From positions 620,001 to 684,000 of the forward strand of contig CBDCGS010000011.1 of assembly GCA_965216915.1 (NCBI GenBank): 64,000 nt of DNA, given 5' to 3'. A program made the position numbers and the translations under genes. This DNA is from CBDCGS01 sp965216915. GTDB taxonomy: Bacteria; Pseudomonadota; Alphaproteobacteria; UBA828. Below the pieces are notes generated by a model. It was not told where the DNA came from and did no database searches. It saw nothing but the letters and a program-made list of their open reading frames with translations. Shown piece after piece: positions 7,849 through 16,287 of this stretch. Every line of letters starts with the position of its first letter. The stretch's first letter is position 1.

Positions 7849-8940
7849 CGCGGCTGCTTTCGCGGCGATCCCTTTTTCGAGGATGGGCAGGACGCGTTTG
7901 ACGAAAAGCTCCTGGGTTTGCATCGCTTTGTGCGCCGAGATCCCGCCATAGTGGCTTACCAGGATGAACTCCTCGAAGGGCATCTTGGCGTGGAGCTGGA
8001 GCAGCTGATCCGCCACTTTCTCTGGCGTGCCGATGTACATGACGCCGGCGTCGACAATCTCGCGGAACGAGAGATCGCCGAGCTTGAGGAAGTCGTCGCC
8101 CGCATAGAAGTGGAAACCGCCGGCGCGCATGCGCTCGCGCATCTCCTCTGTGCGGTTCATCTCCTTGAGGGGCTGCACGTTGTACTCGATGAACTTCAGC
8201 GCGGGATCCTCCGCCTCGCGCTCGGCGGTCGCCTGATCTTCCGCGAGGTAGATCGCCTTGAGGAAGCTCACCTTGGGCGTGTGACTGCTCGCCTTGCAGG
8301 CTTCCATGTAGACCTTGAAGGGCTCGACGAAGATTTCGTCAGGCGTCGGCGCGCCGATGGTGATGGCCCAACCGCGCTCGCCGGCGGCCTTGTAGCTGCG
8401 CGCGCTCGTGCCGACCTGGAAGATCGGCGGATGCGGCTTTTGGATGGGCTTCGGCACGATCGAAAGATCGTTGCATTCATAGTATTTGCCGTGGAACGAG
8501 AAGCGCTCCTCCGTCCAGCCCTTGAGCAGGATCTCGACCGCCTCGTCGAAGCGTCCCTGCGCCTCCTCGAACGGCACATTTGCGTGTGGTTGGATCCAGG
8601 CGTGGCCCCGCCCAAACCCGCACTCGATGCGCCCGCCCGTGAGAACGTCGGCTTGGGCGATCTGTCCCGCCAGCACCATCGGATTATGCAGCGGCAGGGT
8701 GTGGCAGAGCGTCCTGAAGCGCAGGTTGCGCGTCCGCTCCGCGATCTTGGTGAAGAGCGGCAGCGGTGCGCAATTGATCGCGAACTGCTCGAAGAACGGG
8801 TGCTCGAGCGTGGTGAAGACGCTGAAGCCACGCTGGTCCGAGTGCTCGGCGCATCGGATCACGTCGTTCATCAGCTCTGCGTGATCCCGCCCAGGCGGGC
8901 ATTGGAATTCCGTGTACGTCCCGAGACGAAGCTGCGCCAT
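7846..8940 (-). CDS. LLM-class flavin-dependent oxidoreductase (luciferase-like monooxygenase)
   Basis: A 364-residue cytoplasmic protein of the bacterial luciferase superfamily, which uses reduced FMN or F420 to oxidise organic substrates. Family features include the N-terminal beta strand LGTYTEF, the FTTLEHPFFEQF segment after the second strand, the TGGRIECGFGRGHA loop that contacts the cofactor phosphate, and PKPIQKPHPPIFQVG in the second half. The stop codon lies in a copy of the dispersed repeat. It is divergent from the Rieske oxygenase at 9090. Since the same genome makes F420 (58972 onwards), F420 or FMN could be the cofactor; sequence reading alone does not decide. Substrate unknown. 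Confidence 0.88.
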   Translation of the reverse strand: MAQLRLGTYTEFQCPPGRDHAELMNDVIRCAEHSDQRGFSVFTTLEHPFFEQFAINCAPLPLFTKIAERTRNLRFRTLCHTLPLHNPMVLAGQIAQADVLTGGRIECGFGRGHAWIQPHANVPFEEAQGRFDEAVEILLKGWTEERFSFHGKYYECNDLSIVPKPIQKPHPPIFQVGTSARSYKAAGERGWAITIGAPTPDEIFVEPFKVYMEACKASSHTPKVSFLKAIYLAEDQATAEREAEDPALKFIEYNVQPLKEMNRTEEMRERMRAGGFHFYAGDDFLKLGDLSFREIVDAGVMYIGTPEKVADQLLQLHAKMPFEEFILVSHYGGISAHKAMQTQELFVKRVLPILEKGIAAKAAA

Positions 8941-9089
8941 CGTCCGAAGCCTCCCTGATATCGATTTGCGACGCGCCGCGTCACGCGACGTTCCTTCTTC
9001 TCGACGTTATAGGCGATATCGCGTGCTCGGACCACGGCGCCACGCCGCGATCTTGCAAGCCCAGATGAAAAGGCTGACACTGCGTCGTC

Positions 9090-10301
9090 ATGAACGACAG
9101 GCCTGAAGCGCACCCTTGGTCCACCAAGTATCCGGAGGTCGGGCAAGGCCCGGTCTCGACCGAGCCCTGCATCTCGCCGGCTTTTTACGAGGCCGAGAAG
9201 GAGCGCGTGTTCAAGCGGACCTGGCTCATGGTCGGCCGCGAGGAGGAGCTGCCGAAGCCCGGCGATTGGAAGGTCAAGCGGCTGGTCTGCGCCGACACCT
9301 CCGTGCTTCTCATGCGCGGCAAGGACGACATCGTTCGCGGCTTCCACAACATCTGCTCGCATCGCGGCAACAAGGTCGTCGTCGAGACCGGCGACGAAAC
9401 CTTCGGCGGCGGCAAGGCGGCGGTGGTTTCGTGCCGCTTCCACGGCTGGGTCTACGGCGCCGACGGCAAGCTGGTCCAGGTGCCGGAGGAGGAACGCTTC
9501 TATTCCTGCTTCGACAAGGCCGAGAACGGCCTGACCGCCGTCCGCACCGAGGTGTGGGAAGGGTTCATCTGCGTCAATTTCGACGACAGCGGCACCCAAT
9601 CGCTGGCCGACTATCTCAGCGACTACGGCACCCACATGGCGGGCTTCCCCTACGGCGAGCTCAGCTTCTGCGCGAGCTACTGGACGGAGCTCGACTGCAA
9701 TTGGAAGGTCGCCCATGACGCCTTCGCCGAGGCCTATCACGTCCACACGATTCACGCCGGTTCGTTCCCCAACATGTTCTCATCGGGGCTCGCCCATGTG
9801 AGGTTGTTCGGCTTACATCGAACGGCCGCGGTCTGCCTCAACCCGGACGGCACGTTTCGCCCTGTGCAGCGGCGGGCCGAGGAGATTTGCGGTGGCTTCG
9901 CGGGCGCGCATCACAAGGGGACGACGCTGCCGCCGACGGTGAACCCGGACGGCCGGGAGGATTTTGCGTTCGAGCTCAGCGTGATGTTTCCCAACCTGCT
10001 GTTGCACGTCGCCGAGGGCCTCTGGTTTACCCACCAGTTCTGGCCGCTTGCGCACAACCGCACGCGTTGGGAGGGCAAGTACTACATTCGCCCGCCGCGC
10101 ACCAACAGCCAGCGCTGGGCCCTCGAGAGCGCGCAGCTCCTCGCCCGCAACGCCTGGCTCGAGGACACCGGCACCATGGAGGCGACGCAGGCCGCGCTGC
10201 AGTCCGGCGCGAAGACGGTGATGCACCTCCAGGACGAGGAGATCCTCGTGCGCCACGGCTATCACGCGCTCCAGCAATTTCTGCGCGATCAGCCCGCCTA
10301 G
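9090..10301 (+). CDS. Rieske non-haem iron oxygenase, alpha subunit (paralogue)
   Basis: A 403-residue paralogue of the oxygenase at 933-2129, with long shared stretches (for example PGDWKVK, VRGFHN, SCRFHGWVYG). Rieske ligands are Cys89-x-His91 and Cys115-x2-His118. The mononuclear iron site AEAYHVHTIH gives His217 and His222, and Glu214 occupies the bridging position usually held by Asp. It is followed by an NTF2-like protein of 156 residues, 67 bases downstream, which could serve as a small subunit or act separately. No reductase is encoded beside it; the ferredoxins at 1-578 may serve both oxygenases. Family is certain; the reaction (hydroxylation or oxidative demethylation) is unknown. 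Confidence 0.9.
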   Translation: MNDRPEAHPWSTKYPEVGQGPVSTEPCISPAFYEAEKERVFKRTWLMVGREEELPKPGDWKVKRLVCADTSVLLMRGKDDIVRGFHNICSHRGNKVVVETGDETFGGGKAAVVSCRFHGWVYGADGKLVQVPEEERFYSCFDKAENGLTAVRTEVWEGFICVNFDDSGTQSLADYLSDYGTHMAGFPYGELSFCASYWTELDCNWKVAHDAFAEAYHVHTIHAGSFPNMFSSGLAHVRLFGLHRTAAVCLNPDGTFRPVQRRAEEICGGFAGAHHKGTTLPPTVNPDGREDFAFELSVMFPNLLLHVAEGLWFTHQFWPLAHNRTRWEGKYYIRPPRTNSQRWALESAQLLARNAWLEDTGTMEATQAALQSGAKTVMHLQDEEILVRHGYHALQQFLRDQPA

Positions 10302-10368
10302 ACCGGCTTGCGGCCGAGTCCATGAACGTCGAGCGGCTCCTGGATCAAGAGGGCCGAGGGAGGCCCCG

Positions 10369-10839
10369 ATGACATTGAGCTTGGATGAGCGCATTACCCG
10401 CCTCGAGGATATCGAGGCGATCAAGGGCATGGTCACCACCTACGCGCGGGGCGCCGACCGCAACAACGACCCGGCCATTCTCGCGCCGCTCTACACCGAA
10501 GACGCGGTGTGGGAGGCCGAGGGGTTCGGCCGTCACCAAGGCATCGAGGCGATCTCGCGCGAGATGGCCAAGGTCGGGCGCGAGACGATCCTGTGGAGCC
10601 TGCACTACATGGTCTCGCCCGAGATCAAGATTGCCGCCGACGGCAAGACCGCCGAGTGCTTCTGGTATCTCTGGGAACTCGCCAAGATGCCCGACAAGGA
10701 CGGCGCGCCGGAGGACCACGTGATCGGCGGCTGGTACGAGACCAAGCTGGTCAAGACCGAAGCGGGCTGGAAGTTCCGCCACGTCACGCTCGTGCTCAAG
10801 CTCATCTGCCCGGCGCACGAGACTTGGGAGACACGCTGA
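10369..10839 (+). CDS. SnoaL/NTF2-like protein
   Basis: A 156-residue soluble protein with the NTF2 cone fold signature: N-terminal helix containing RITRLEDIEAIKGMV, then DPAILAPLYTEDAVWEAEGFG, typical of SnoaL-like polyketide cyclases, small dioxygenase subunits and bile-acid dehydratase-like proteins. Central His and Tyr residues (SLHYMVSPEI) lie where catalytic or ligand groups sit in the fold. It follows the Rieske alpha gene at 9090 on the same strand, and a TTG-started acetyltransferase overlaps its 3' end. It may be an oxygenase small subunit or an isomerase/hydrolase for the product; neither can be chosen from sequence. Confidence 0.8.
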   Translation: MTLSLDERITRLEDIEAIKGMVTTYARGADRNNDPAILAPLYTEDAVWEAEGFGRHQGIEAISREMAKVGRETILWSLHYMVSPEIKIAADGKTAECFWYLWELAKMPDKDGAPEDHVIGGWYETKLVKTEAGWKFRHVTLVLKLICPAHETWETR

Positions 10840-11459
10840 CCCCGCGCCACGCCCCAGCGGCGGCGCGGCTACGCGGCGCGCGGCCGGAGGATCGGGCGCC
10901 GCTAGCGCGGCTCTTCGCGCGGGCCTTCGCCGATGATGCGGTGTTCGATTGGTGCCTCCGCAGAGTGCGACGCACGCAAGCGATCGTCTCCTTTTTCGAA
11001 AGCGTGCTGGAGGAAGCGATCGCGCGCGACGGTGTGACCGCCGATGAGGCGCTGCGTGCCTGTGCGGTTTGGACGCCCTCGGGAAACGCCGGCGCATTGC
11101 CCAGCCTGTGGCGGCCCGCCGAGTGCCTGTGGATGCTTCGGCTCGCCGGCCCCACCCGCCTTCGCCGGTTGCACGACCTGTTCCCAGCGATCGTCGCGGC
11201 GCAGCCGGCGTCCCCGCACGTGGCGCTGACGTTCCTCGCGGTTGACCCCTCCGCGCAGGGGTCGGGGCTCGGCAGCCACATCTTGCGCACGCGCTTGGAC
11301 GCGCTCGACCGCGAGGCGCGCGCCGCTTATGTCGAGACGGTCAGCGCAAACAATGTCCCCTTCTATGCGGGCCACGGCTTCAAGCGGACCGGCGCGTTTC
11401 ATCTCCCCCGTGGCGGCCCCACCATCCATCAACTGTGGCGCGCGCCGCATAGCGCATGA
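10824..11459 (+). CDS. GNAT family N-acetyltransferase
   Basis: About 211 residues with a GNAT fold. The acetyl-CoA-binding motif A is seen as LTFLAVDPSAQGSGLGSHIL (Q-x-x-G-x-G/A type), followed by ETVSANNVPFYAGHGF, the usual motif B region. No ATG exists near the N-terminus of the conserved region. The best in-frame start is TTG at 10824, inside the last codons of the preceding gene and 16 bases before its stop; the ribosome site is weak. Substrate is not predictable from the family. Start confidence is lower than gene confidence. Confidence 0.78.
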   Translation: MGDTLTPRHAPAAARLRGARPEDRAPLARLFARAFADDAVFDWCLRRVRRTQAIVSFFESVLEEAIARDGVTADEALRACAVWTPSGNAGALPSLWRPAECLWMLRLAGPTRLRRLHDLFPAIVAAQPASPHVALTFLAVDPSAQGSGLGSHILRTRLDALDREARAAYVETVSANNVPFYAGHGFKRTGAFHLPRGGPTIHQLWRAPHSA

Positions 11460-11547
11460 CATCACCGTCGGCCTCGGCAGGCTTGGCCACGATCACGGTC
11501 GGGACAATGCTATCGTCGCTCAGATCGGACAAGCGGAGGCGCCACCC

Positions 11548-12102
11548 ATGTCCAGAATTCCTCTCGCAGACCCCGAAGCGTTGCCGTCGTTCCTACGGGA
11601 GATGCACGACAACGCCAGCAAGGGCGACTGGTCGACGCGCCACTGCGCCCGCGCGTTTGCCGCGCACCCAGACATGCTGGAGCGCTACCTCTCCTTCTAC
11701 TACCCGTTTCACACGAACGACGGCGCCGGGCTCCTGGAGAGCCGGATCAAGGAACTCGTGCGGTTGCGCATCGCAACCCTCAACGGTTGCAGGACCTGCA
11801 AGGCAGCGCGGCTAGACCCCGCGCATGTATCCGAAAAAGAGGCGGCCCACGAAGTCGATCGCGCGGACACAGCACCCTTTACCCCGCGTGAGCGCGCGGC
11901 AATTGCGATCGCCGAGCAGATGGCGCTCGATCATCACTCCTTCGACGACGAGGCGATGCGCGCGCTGCGCCAACATTTCTCCGAGGCCGAGACGCTCGAG
12001 CTGCTCATGATGATCGGCCAGTATATCGGCTTCGGCCGGATGCTCGCGATGCTGCGGCTCGAGGAGGTGAGCTGCCCCATCGATCCGGCAAGCGACCGTT
12101 AG
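11548..12102 (+). CDS. Carboxymuconolactone decarboxylase / AhpD-like protein
   Basis: A 184-residue all-helical protein of the CMD/AhpD family. The segment RLRIATLNGCRTCKAAR contains the Cys-x2-Cys pair (CRTC) that in AhpD is the redox and peroxidase site, and a His-containing stretch (ALDHHSFD) follows. The ATG at 11548 is preceded by a good GCGGAGGC ribosome site about nine bases upstream and starts the conserved region; the frame is open further upstream without support. Its stop overlaps, tail to tail, the stop of the decarboxylase-like gene on the other strand. It is probably an alkylhydroperoxidase-like or gamma-CMD-like enzyme; the CxxC favours the former. Confidence 0.85.
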   Translation: MSRIPLADPEALPSFLREMHDNASKGDWSTRHCARAFAAHPDMLERYLSFYYPFHTNDGAGLLESRIKELVRLRIATLNGCRTCKAARLDPAHVSEKEAAHEVDRADTAPFTPRERAAIAIAEQMALDHHSFDDEAMRALRQHFSEAETLELLMMIGQYIGFGRMLAMLRLEEVSCPIDPASDR

Positions 12103-12890
12103 CCCCAGACCGCTGGGTCTTTGAGGTAGTCGTGCACCACGCGGCCGAAGTCGAGATCGAAGTCGAGCACCGCGAAGAAGCCCCCGAGGATCCGTTTCGG
12201 CGCCAGCAGATGCCAGGCATCGGCAGCGGTGCCGGCCAGATTGAGGGCAGCGCGACCGGCGTAGAGCTCGGGGCTGCCATCGGCGCTCTTGCGCAGCGCG
12301 CCGGTCACATCGAGCCTGACGAGTTCGGAAACGCTCGGGCGCTCGGCGGTCTCCGCGCTCGGGATATGGCGGTAGGAGAGCACGGGCGCCACGGCGATCT
12401 CGTCCGGCGCAGCCTTGCGGTCGCACACCATCGAGGCGGTCATCAGGCGTTGCCCGCGCGGGCGCTCGACCGTGAAGAGGAGCTGCTCACCGTAGGGCAG
12501 GCTCGCCTCTCCGCCCCAATTGTGTTCGATCACAGCGATTTTCTTGGCATAGCCCCAGATCTCGCGACCCGCGCCGAGCGGGATGTCGTTGTCGACGAGG
12601 ATCGCCGGTTGATACATGTAGCGGGTGCCATCGAGCATGGCATCGACCATCACATAGGCCTCGTGATAGGGGCCGAAGGCGGAGAACGGCACCCAACGCG
12701 ACCACGATGTGCAGATCACCGGATCATCCGCGGGCTCCAGATGCGGCGGGAGGCATTGGAGAACCGTCTCGGTGTCGGCCTCGTAGCGAATGAAAAGATC
12801 CTCCACGCCACGGAAGGGATAGGGTGGCGCGGCATACATTTCGCCGCAGAGCGGCATGCTGAAGTTGCGTTTGAAGCTCTCGATGTCCAT
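12099..12890 (-). CDS. Acetoacetate decarboxylase-like protein 1
   Basis: A 263-residue member of the acetoacetate decarboxylase superfamily. The Schiff-base lysine region is present as GREIWGYAKKIA, with Lys116-Lys117 at nearly the same numbers as the catalytic pair of the clostridial enzyme, and Glu77 in YHEAYV corresponds to the conserved acid. The canonical decarboxylation machinery is therefore retained. It is the last gene of the Liv transporter run (18661 leftwards) and is separated from the second decarboxylase-like gene by a 106-bp repeat element. Members of this superfamily also include aldolase-dehydratases acting on other keto acids, so acetoacetate is only one possible substrate. 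Confidence 0.88.
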   Translation of the reverse strand: MDIESFKRNFSMPLCGEMYAAPPYPFRGVEDLFIRYEADTETVLQCLPPHLEPADDPVICTSWSRWVPFSAFGPYHEAYVMVDAMLDGTRYMYQPAILVDNDIPLGAGREIWGYAKKIAVIEHNWGGEASLPYGEQLLFTVERPRGQRLMTASMVCDRKAAPDEIAVAPVLSYRHIPSAETAERPSVSELVRLDVTGALRKSADGSPELYAGRAALNLAGTAADAWHLLAPKRILGGFFAVLDFDLDFGRVVHDYLKDPAVWG

Positions 12891-12908
12891 GCGGCGGTCC
12901 CCGCTTCG

Positions 12909-13014
12909 CTAGAGCATGTCACGCTCGCCTATGCTCACGCGAATGCTCTGTCTGATTGAAATTGACGCAAATGCGTCGTCGCAGGTGATTCCACCTGCTC
13001 GGGATTTGCTCTAG
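12909..13014. repeat. Dispersed palindromic repeat, copy B (106 bp, complete)
   Basis: A 106-bp element with 8-bp perfect terminal inverted repeats, CTAGAGCA and TGCTCTAG. Read on the minus strand it starts at 13014 and contains hairpin I (GCAGGTG-GAAT-CACCTGC), hairpin II (GACGCA-TT-TGCGTC) and a right part with AGAGCAT...ATGCTCT arms. It lies between two acetoacetate-decarboxylase-like genes of one operon. The first CTAG (13014-13011) supplies the TAG stop of the upstream gene. Equal length and the same termini as copy C at 55493-55598 show that it is a mobile or formerly mobile unit. Confidence 0.92.
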
Positions 13015-13784
13015 CGATTCTCGGTGTCGAGCACTGACCAGTCGTCGAGGCGGCCGTAGAGATAGGGCACGAAGGCCTCGGCCGAGAGGCGCGCGAGCGG
13101 CCGGCACGTGCTGAGCAAATCGCCCTCGACATAAGCAGCGCCCATGGTCTCCACGATCTCGATGTCGGCCAGCGGGTCGTGCACGGTGGAACGCAGCGTG
13201 AGCGTGGCGGTGCCTTCGCGCCGCACGGTGAGGTGGTTGTCGAACTCGGCGAGCGTGAGGACGGGATCGTCCTCCAAGCCGACGCCGGTGCAGGACGGCA
13301 GGGCCTTGATGTTGAAATTCTTGCCGCTGGCTTGGGCGGACCCGCGATCGGTCGGCAGATCCGCGTCGATCTCGATCAGGCGGGTGCCGTGCCGCTCGAC
13401 ATAGCCGTGCATGTGGGCGCCGCGGCGGTGCAGGTGGGTCACCGCCTGCTTTTTCGGCTCGCCGAACAGGTCGCGGCCAAAGATGATCGCGTGATCCTGA
13501 TCCATGAACATCGAGAGCACGTAAGGCGCCTCGATATCGCCGTGCCGTGCCATGACATAGATCGCCCCGCCGGTGAAATCGGCAACGCAGTTGGAGCGCC
13601 ACCGCCCGACCATCGCCGTCACCAGCGGCTCGCCGGCGGGCTCGAGGCCCGGCGGCAGCACGTCGGCAACGATCTCCGGTCGTGTGAGAAAATCGACCGT
13701 CAGCATCTCTGCCCCGACAAAGCGCGGACGCTGCAGCACGGCTTGGATGCGCGCGATCTCCTCAGGCGTTTTGACGAAACCCAT
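13011..13784 (-). CDS. Acetoacetate decarboxylase-like protein 2
   Basis: A 257-residue second member of the acetoacetate decarboxylase superfamily, in the same operon as the Liv-type transporter and 27 bases downstream of its last ATPase gene. The lysine pair is kept as Lys111-Lys112 in GRDLFGEPKKQA. At the place of the catalytic glutamate (Glu76 in the clostridial enzyme) my manual alignment shows glycine or alanine (GGAIYV), so this is probably not a standard decarboxylase. It could be an aldolase/dehydratase-type member or a divergent partner of the protein at 12099. Its stop TAG is contributed by the dispersed repeat that follows. Confidence 0.87.
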   Translation of the reverse strand: MGFVKTPEEIARIQAVLQRPRFVGAEMLTVDFLTRPEIVADVLPPGLEPAGEPLVTAMVGRWRSNCVADFTGGAIYVMARHGDIEAPYVLSMFMDQDHAIIFGRDLFGEPKKQAVTHLHRRGAHMHGYVERHGTRLIEIDADLPTDRGSAQASGKNFNIKALPSCTGVGLEDDPVLTLAEFDNHLTVRREGTATLTLRSTVHDPLADIEIVETMGAAYVEGDLLSTCRPLARLSAEAFVPYLYGRLDDWSVLDTENR

Positions 13785-13811
13785 GGCTCTACCTCCTCGC
13801 GTCGCTGGCGG

Positions 13812-14519
13812 CTATCCCCCCAGATAGGCGCGCCGCAGTCGGTCCGATTCCTTCAGCGCGGCGACGTCGCCCCGGAAGCTGATCTCGCCGCCCGAAATGA
13901 CCACGCCGTTGCTGGCGACACGCAAGCCGAAATCGGCGTTCTGCTCGGCAACCATGATGGTCAGGCCGAGCGACATCAGCTTGCGGAACGTGTCGGCGAG
14001 CGTGTTGATGATCGCCGGCGCGAGCCCGAGCGTGGGCTCGTCGACCATGAGGAGCCGCGGCGCCGCCATGAGGCCGCGCGCGATGGTCAGCTGTTGCTGC
14101 TCGCCGCCGGAGAGCGTGCCGCCGGCCTGCTTGGCGCGCTCCTTCAGGATCGGGAAAAGCTCGAAATTGCGTTCCAAGAGCTCGCGTGTCCGCTCTTTCT
14201 CACGGATGCGCACCGTGGCACCAACGAGCAGATTGTCGAGCACGCTCATCTCCGGGAAAATCCGCCGGCCCTCCGGCACGTGGGCAATGCCGTCGAGCAC
14301 GATCTTGTCCGGCCGGCGCTTCACGAGCGAGTGGCCGTCGAAGGTGATCTCGCCCTCGAGCGGCGGCATCAGCCCGCTGATCGCGCGGAGGATCGAGGTC
14401 TTGCCGGCACCGTTCGGGCCAAGAAGCGCATAGACCTCGCCCTCCTGCACCGAGAGGCTGACGCCGCGCACAACGCGGTTCACGCCGTAGGCCAAGGTCA
14501 GGCGGTCGATCTCGAGCAT
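13812..14519 (-). CDS. Branched-chain-type ABC transporter ATPase, LivF-like
   Basis: A 235-residue ABC ATPase with Walker A GPNGAGKT, signature LSGGEQQQ and Walker B LLMVDEPTLGLAP. The latter Walker B continuation is typical of LivF proteins of hydrophobic-amino-acid-type transporters, which also import amides, aromatic acids and other organic acids. It acts on the cytoplasmic side of the LivH/LivM pore. The genes SBP, LivH, LivM, LivG, LivF and two decarboxylase-like proteins are collinear with overlaps or very short gaps. Function class is firm; cargo is unknown. Confidence 0.93.
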   Translation of the reverse strand: MLEIDRLTLAYGVNRVVRGVSLSVQEGEVYALLGPNGAGKTSILRAISGLMPPLEGEITFDGHSLVKRRPDKIVLDGIAHVPEGRRIFPEMSVLDNLLVGATVRIREKERTRELLERNFELFPILKERAKQAGGTLSGGEQQQLTIARGLMAAPRLLMVDEPTLGLAPAIINTLADTFRKLMSLGLTIMVAEQNADFGLRVASNGVVISGGEISFRGDVAALKESDRLRRAYLGG

Positions 14520-14520
14520 G

Positions 14521-15270
14521 TCAGATCTCGCCGCCCAGATAGACGCTGACGACCCGCTCGTTGGCGCGGATCTCGTCGGGCGTGCCCTCGGCGAGCAGTG
14601 CGCCGTGGTGCATCACGAACAGATATTCGCAAACGTCCATCACGACCTCCATGTTGTGGTCGATCAGGAGCATGGTCAGGCCACCCTTCTGGCATTCGCG
14701 CAGGAGGGCGATCAAATCGAAGGACTCCTCGCGGCTGAAACCGGCGAACGGCTCGTCGAGCAAGAGCACCTTGGGACCGAGGGCGAGAGCCTGCGCGATC
14801 TCCGCGCGCCGCCGCTGGAGGTGGCTGAGATCCGTCGGAATGCCCGCGCGCGCCTCGGAAAGGCCGAAGAACTCGAGCAGGGCCTCGGTGCGCGTGTCCT
14901 CGCTTCCCACCGCACCCGGGTAGCTCAGCCCTTCCGCACCACGCGTGCTGCCCCAGACCATCGCGGTGCGTATGTTCTCTTCGACCGATTCCTCCAGAAA
15001 GAGCCGGTTCTGCTGGTAGGTGCGCGATAGGCCGCTGCGCGCCACCTTGAACGACGGGAGCCTGTGAATGGGATGGGAGTCGAGATGCACGGTGCCGGCG
15101 TCCGGCTTCTCGTGCTTGGTCACCAGGTTGACGAACGTCGTCTTGCCGGCGCCGTTGGGGCCGATTAGTCCCACCAGCGCACCGCGCGGCACGTCGAAGC
15201 TCACGTCGCGCACCGCCTCCACCCCGCCGAAGCGCTTGCTGAGCTCGCGGATCTCGAGGATGGCCGTCAT
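14521..15270 (-). CDS. Branched-chain-type ABC transporter ATPase, LivG-like
   Basis: A 249-residue ABC ATPase with Walker A GPNGAGKT, the LivG-characteristic insert LSRTYQQNRLF after the first strand region, and Walker B VLLLDEPFAGFS. The signature region reads LSHLQRRRAEIAQAL, where the usual LSGGQ is replaced by LSHLQ. LivG proteins commonly show LPYGxQ or LSYGxQ here, so variation is normal, but this version lacks the glycine. It pairs with LivF as the heterodimeric motor. Separated by three bases from the LivM-like gene and adjacent to LivF. Confidence 0.92.
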   Translation of the reverse strand: MTAILEIRELSKRFGGVEAVRDVSFDVPRGALVGLIGPNGAGKTTFVNLVTKHEKPDAGTVHLDSHPIHRLPSFKVARSGLSRTYQQNRLFLEESVEENIRTAMVWGSTRGAEGLSYPGAVGSEDTRTEALLEFFGLSEARAGIPTDLSHLQRRRAEIAQALALGPKVLLLDEPFAGFSREESFDLIALLRECQKGGLTMLLIDHNMEVVMDVCEYLFVMHHGALLAEGTPDEIRANERVVSVYLGGEI

Positions 15271-15273
15271 CGG

Positions 15274-16287
15274 CTAGTCGCCCGCGGCGACCGTGCCTGC
15301 GGATCGGGCGCCGCGTTCCCGCCTCACAAGCTGCAGAAGGGAGCGCCCGAGCAGGTTGATGCCGCCCCATAATCCGCCCCGGAAGAAAAGTACCGTGACC
15401 ACGATCAGCCCGCCCAGCACGATCTGGTTCCACTTGCCGAAGTCTTGGATGAGCTGGTCCAGAATGACCAGGAACACGACACCGACCGCAGGCCCGAGCA
15501 ACGAACCCGCGCCGCCGATGATCACGTAGATCACATATTGGATGGAGCTCCAGATCGTGAAGGAGCTCGGGTCGATCGCGATCTGCATCGAGGCGTAGAG
15601 CGCGCCCGAGAGCGCCGCGAACCCGGCGGCGAACACGAAGACGATCTGCTTGTAGCGAAACACATCGAGGCCACGCGCCGCCGCAAGATCCTCGTCCTGC
15701 CGGATCGCCTTCAGCGCGCGTCCGACATGGCCGCGCGCGAGCCACCACGAAGAGAACGCCGCAATCACGAGGAAGAACGCGACCACGATGAAAAAGCGGG
15801 CGTTGGTGACGAAGGCATAGTCACCGAGGGCAGGGCGCGGAATGCCACTCGTCCCGTGCGGGCCGCCGGTGAACCACTCCCAGCTGTCGAACATGAGGTA
15901 GAGCAGCTGGCCGACCGCCAGCGTGCCGATCGCGAAATGGTAGCCGCGCAGGCGGAACAGCGGGTAGGTCAGCAAGAATGCCAGGATACAAGTGATGATG
16001 ATCGCGCACGGCAGCGCTGCCCAGAAATCAAACTCGAACTGCTGGACCGTAAGCACGCCGACGACATAGGCGCCGACGCCCACAAAGCCGCCTTGGCCCA
16101 TGGCGAGATAGCCCATATGCCCCATGAGCAGGCCAAAGGGCACGACCGCGATCATCGCCGTGCCGGCACCGATCAAAAGACGCAGGTGGTAGTTGTTGTC
16201 GACGGTGGCCCACAGAACCCCGAAAAAGGCGAGGAGCAGGAGCCAGCCGAGGACGATGCGCACGCGACGGTTTATGGGGACGCTCAT
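15274..16287 (-). CDS. Branched-chain-type ABC transporter permease, LivM-like
   Basis: A 337-residue inner-membrane permease with about ten hydrophobic segments. Recognisable LivM elements include the GHMGYLAMGQGGFVGVGAY segment near residues 50-70 and the cytoplasmic loop GRALKAIRQDEDLAAARGLDVFRYKQ near 190-215 that docks on the ATPase. The ATG overlaps the LivH-like stop as ATGA. The last thirty residues are a charged tail (RRERGARSAG). Forms the membrane pore together with the LivH-like protein. Confidence 0.93.
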   Translation of the reverse strand: MSVPINRRVRIVLGWLLLLAFFGVLWATVDNNYHLRLLIGAGTAMIAVVPFGLLMGHMGYLAMGQGGFVGVGAYVVGVLTVQQFEFDFWAALPCAIIITCILAFLLTYPLFRLRGYHFAIGTLAVGQLLYLMFDSWEWFTGGPHGTSGIPRPALGDYAFVTNARFFIVVAFFLVIAAFSSWWLARGHVGRALKAIRQDEDLAAARGLDVFRYKQIVFVFAAGFAALSGALYASMQIAIDPSSFTIWSSIQYVIYVIIGGAGSLLGPAVGVVFLVILDQLIQDFGKWNQIVLGGLIVVTVLFFRGGLWGGINLLGRSLLQLVRRERGARSAGTVAAGD

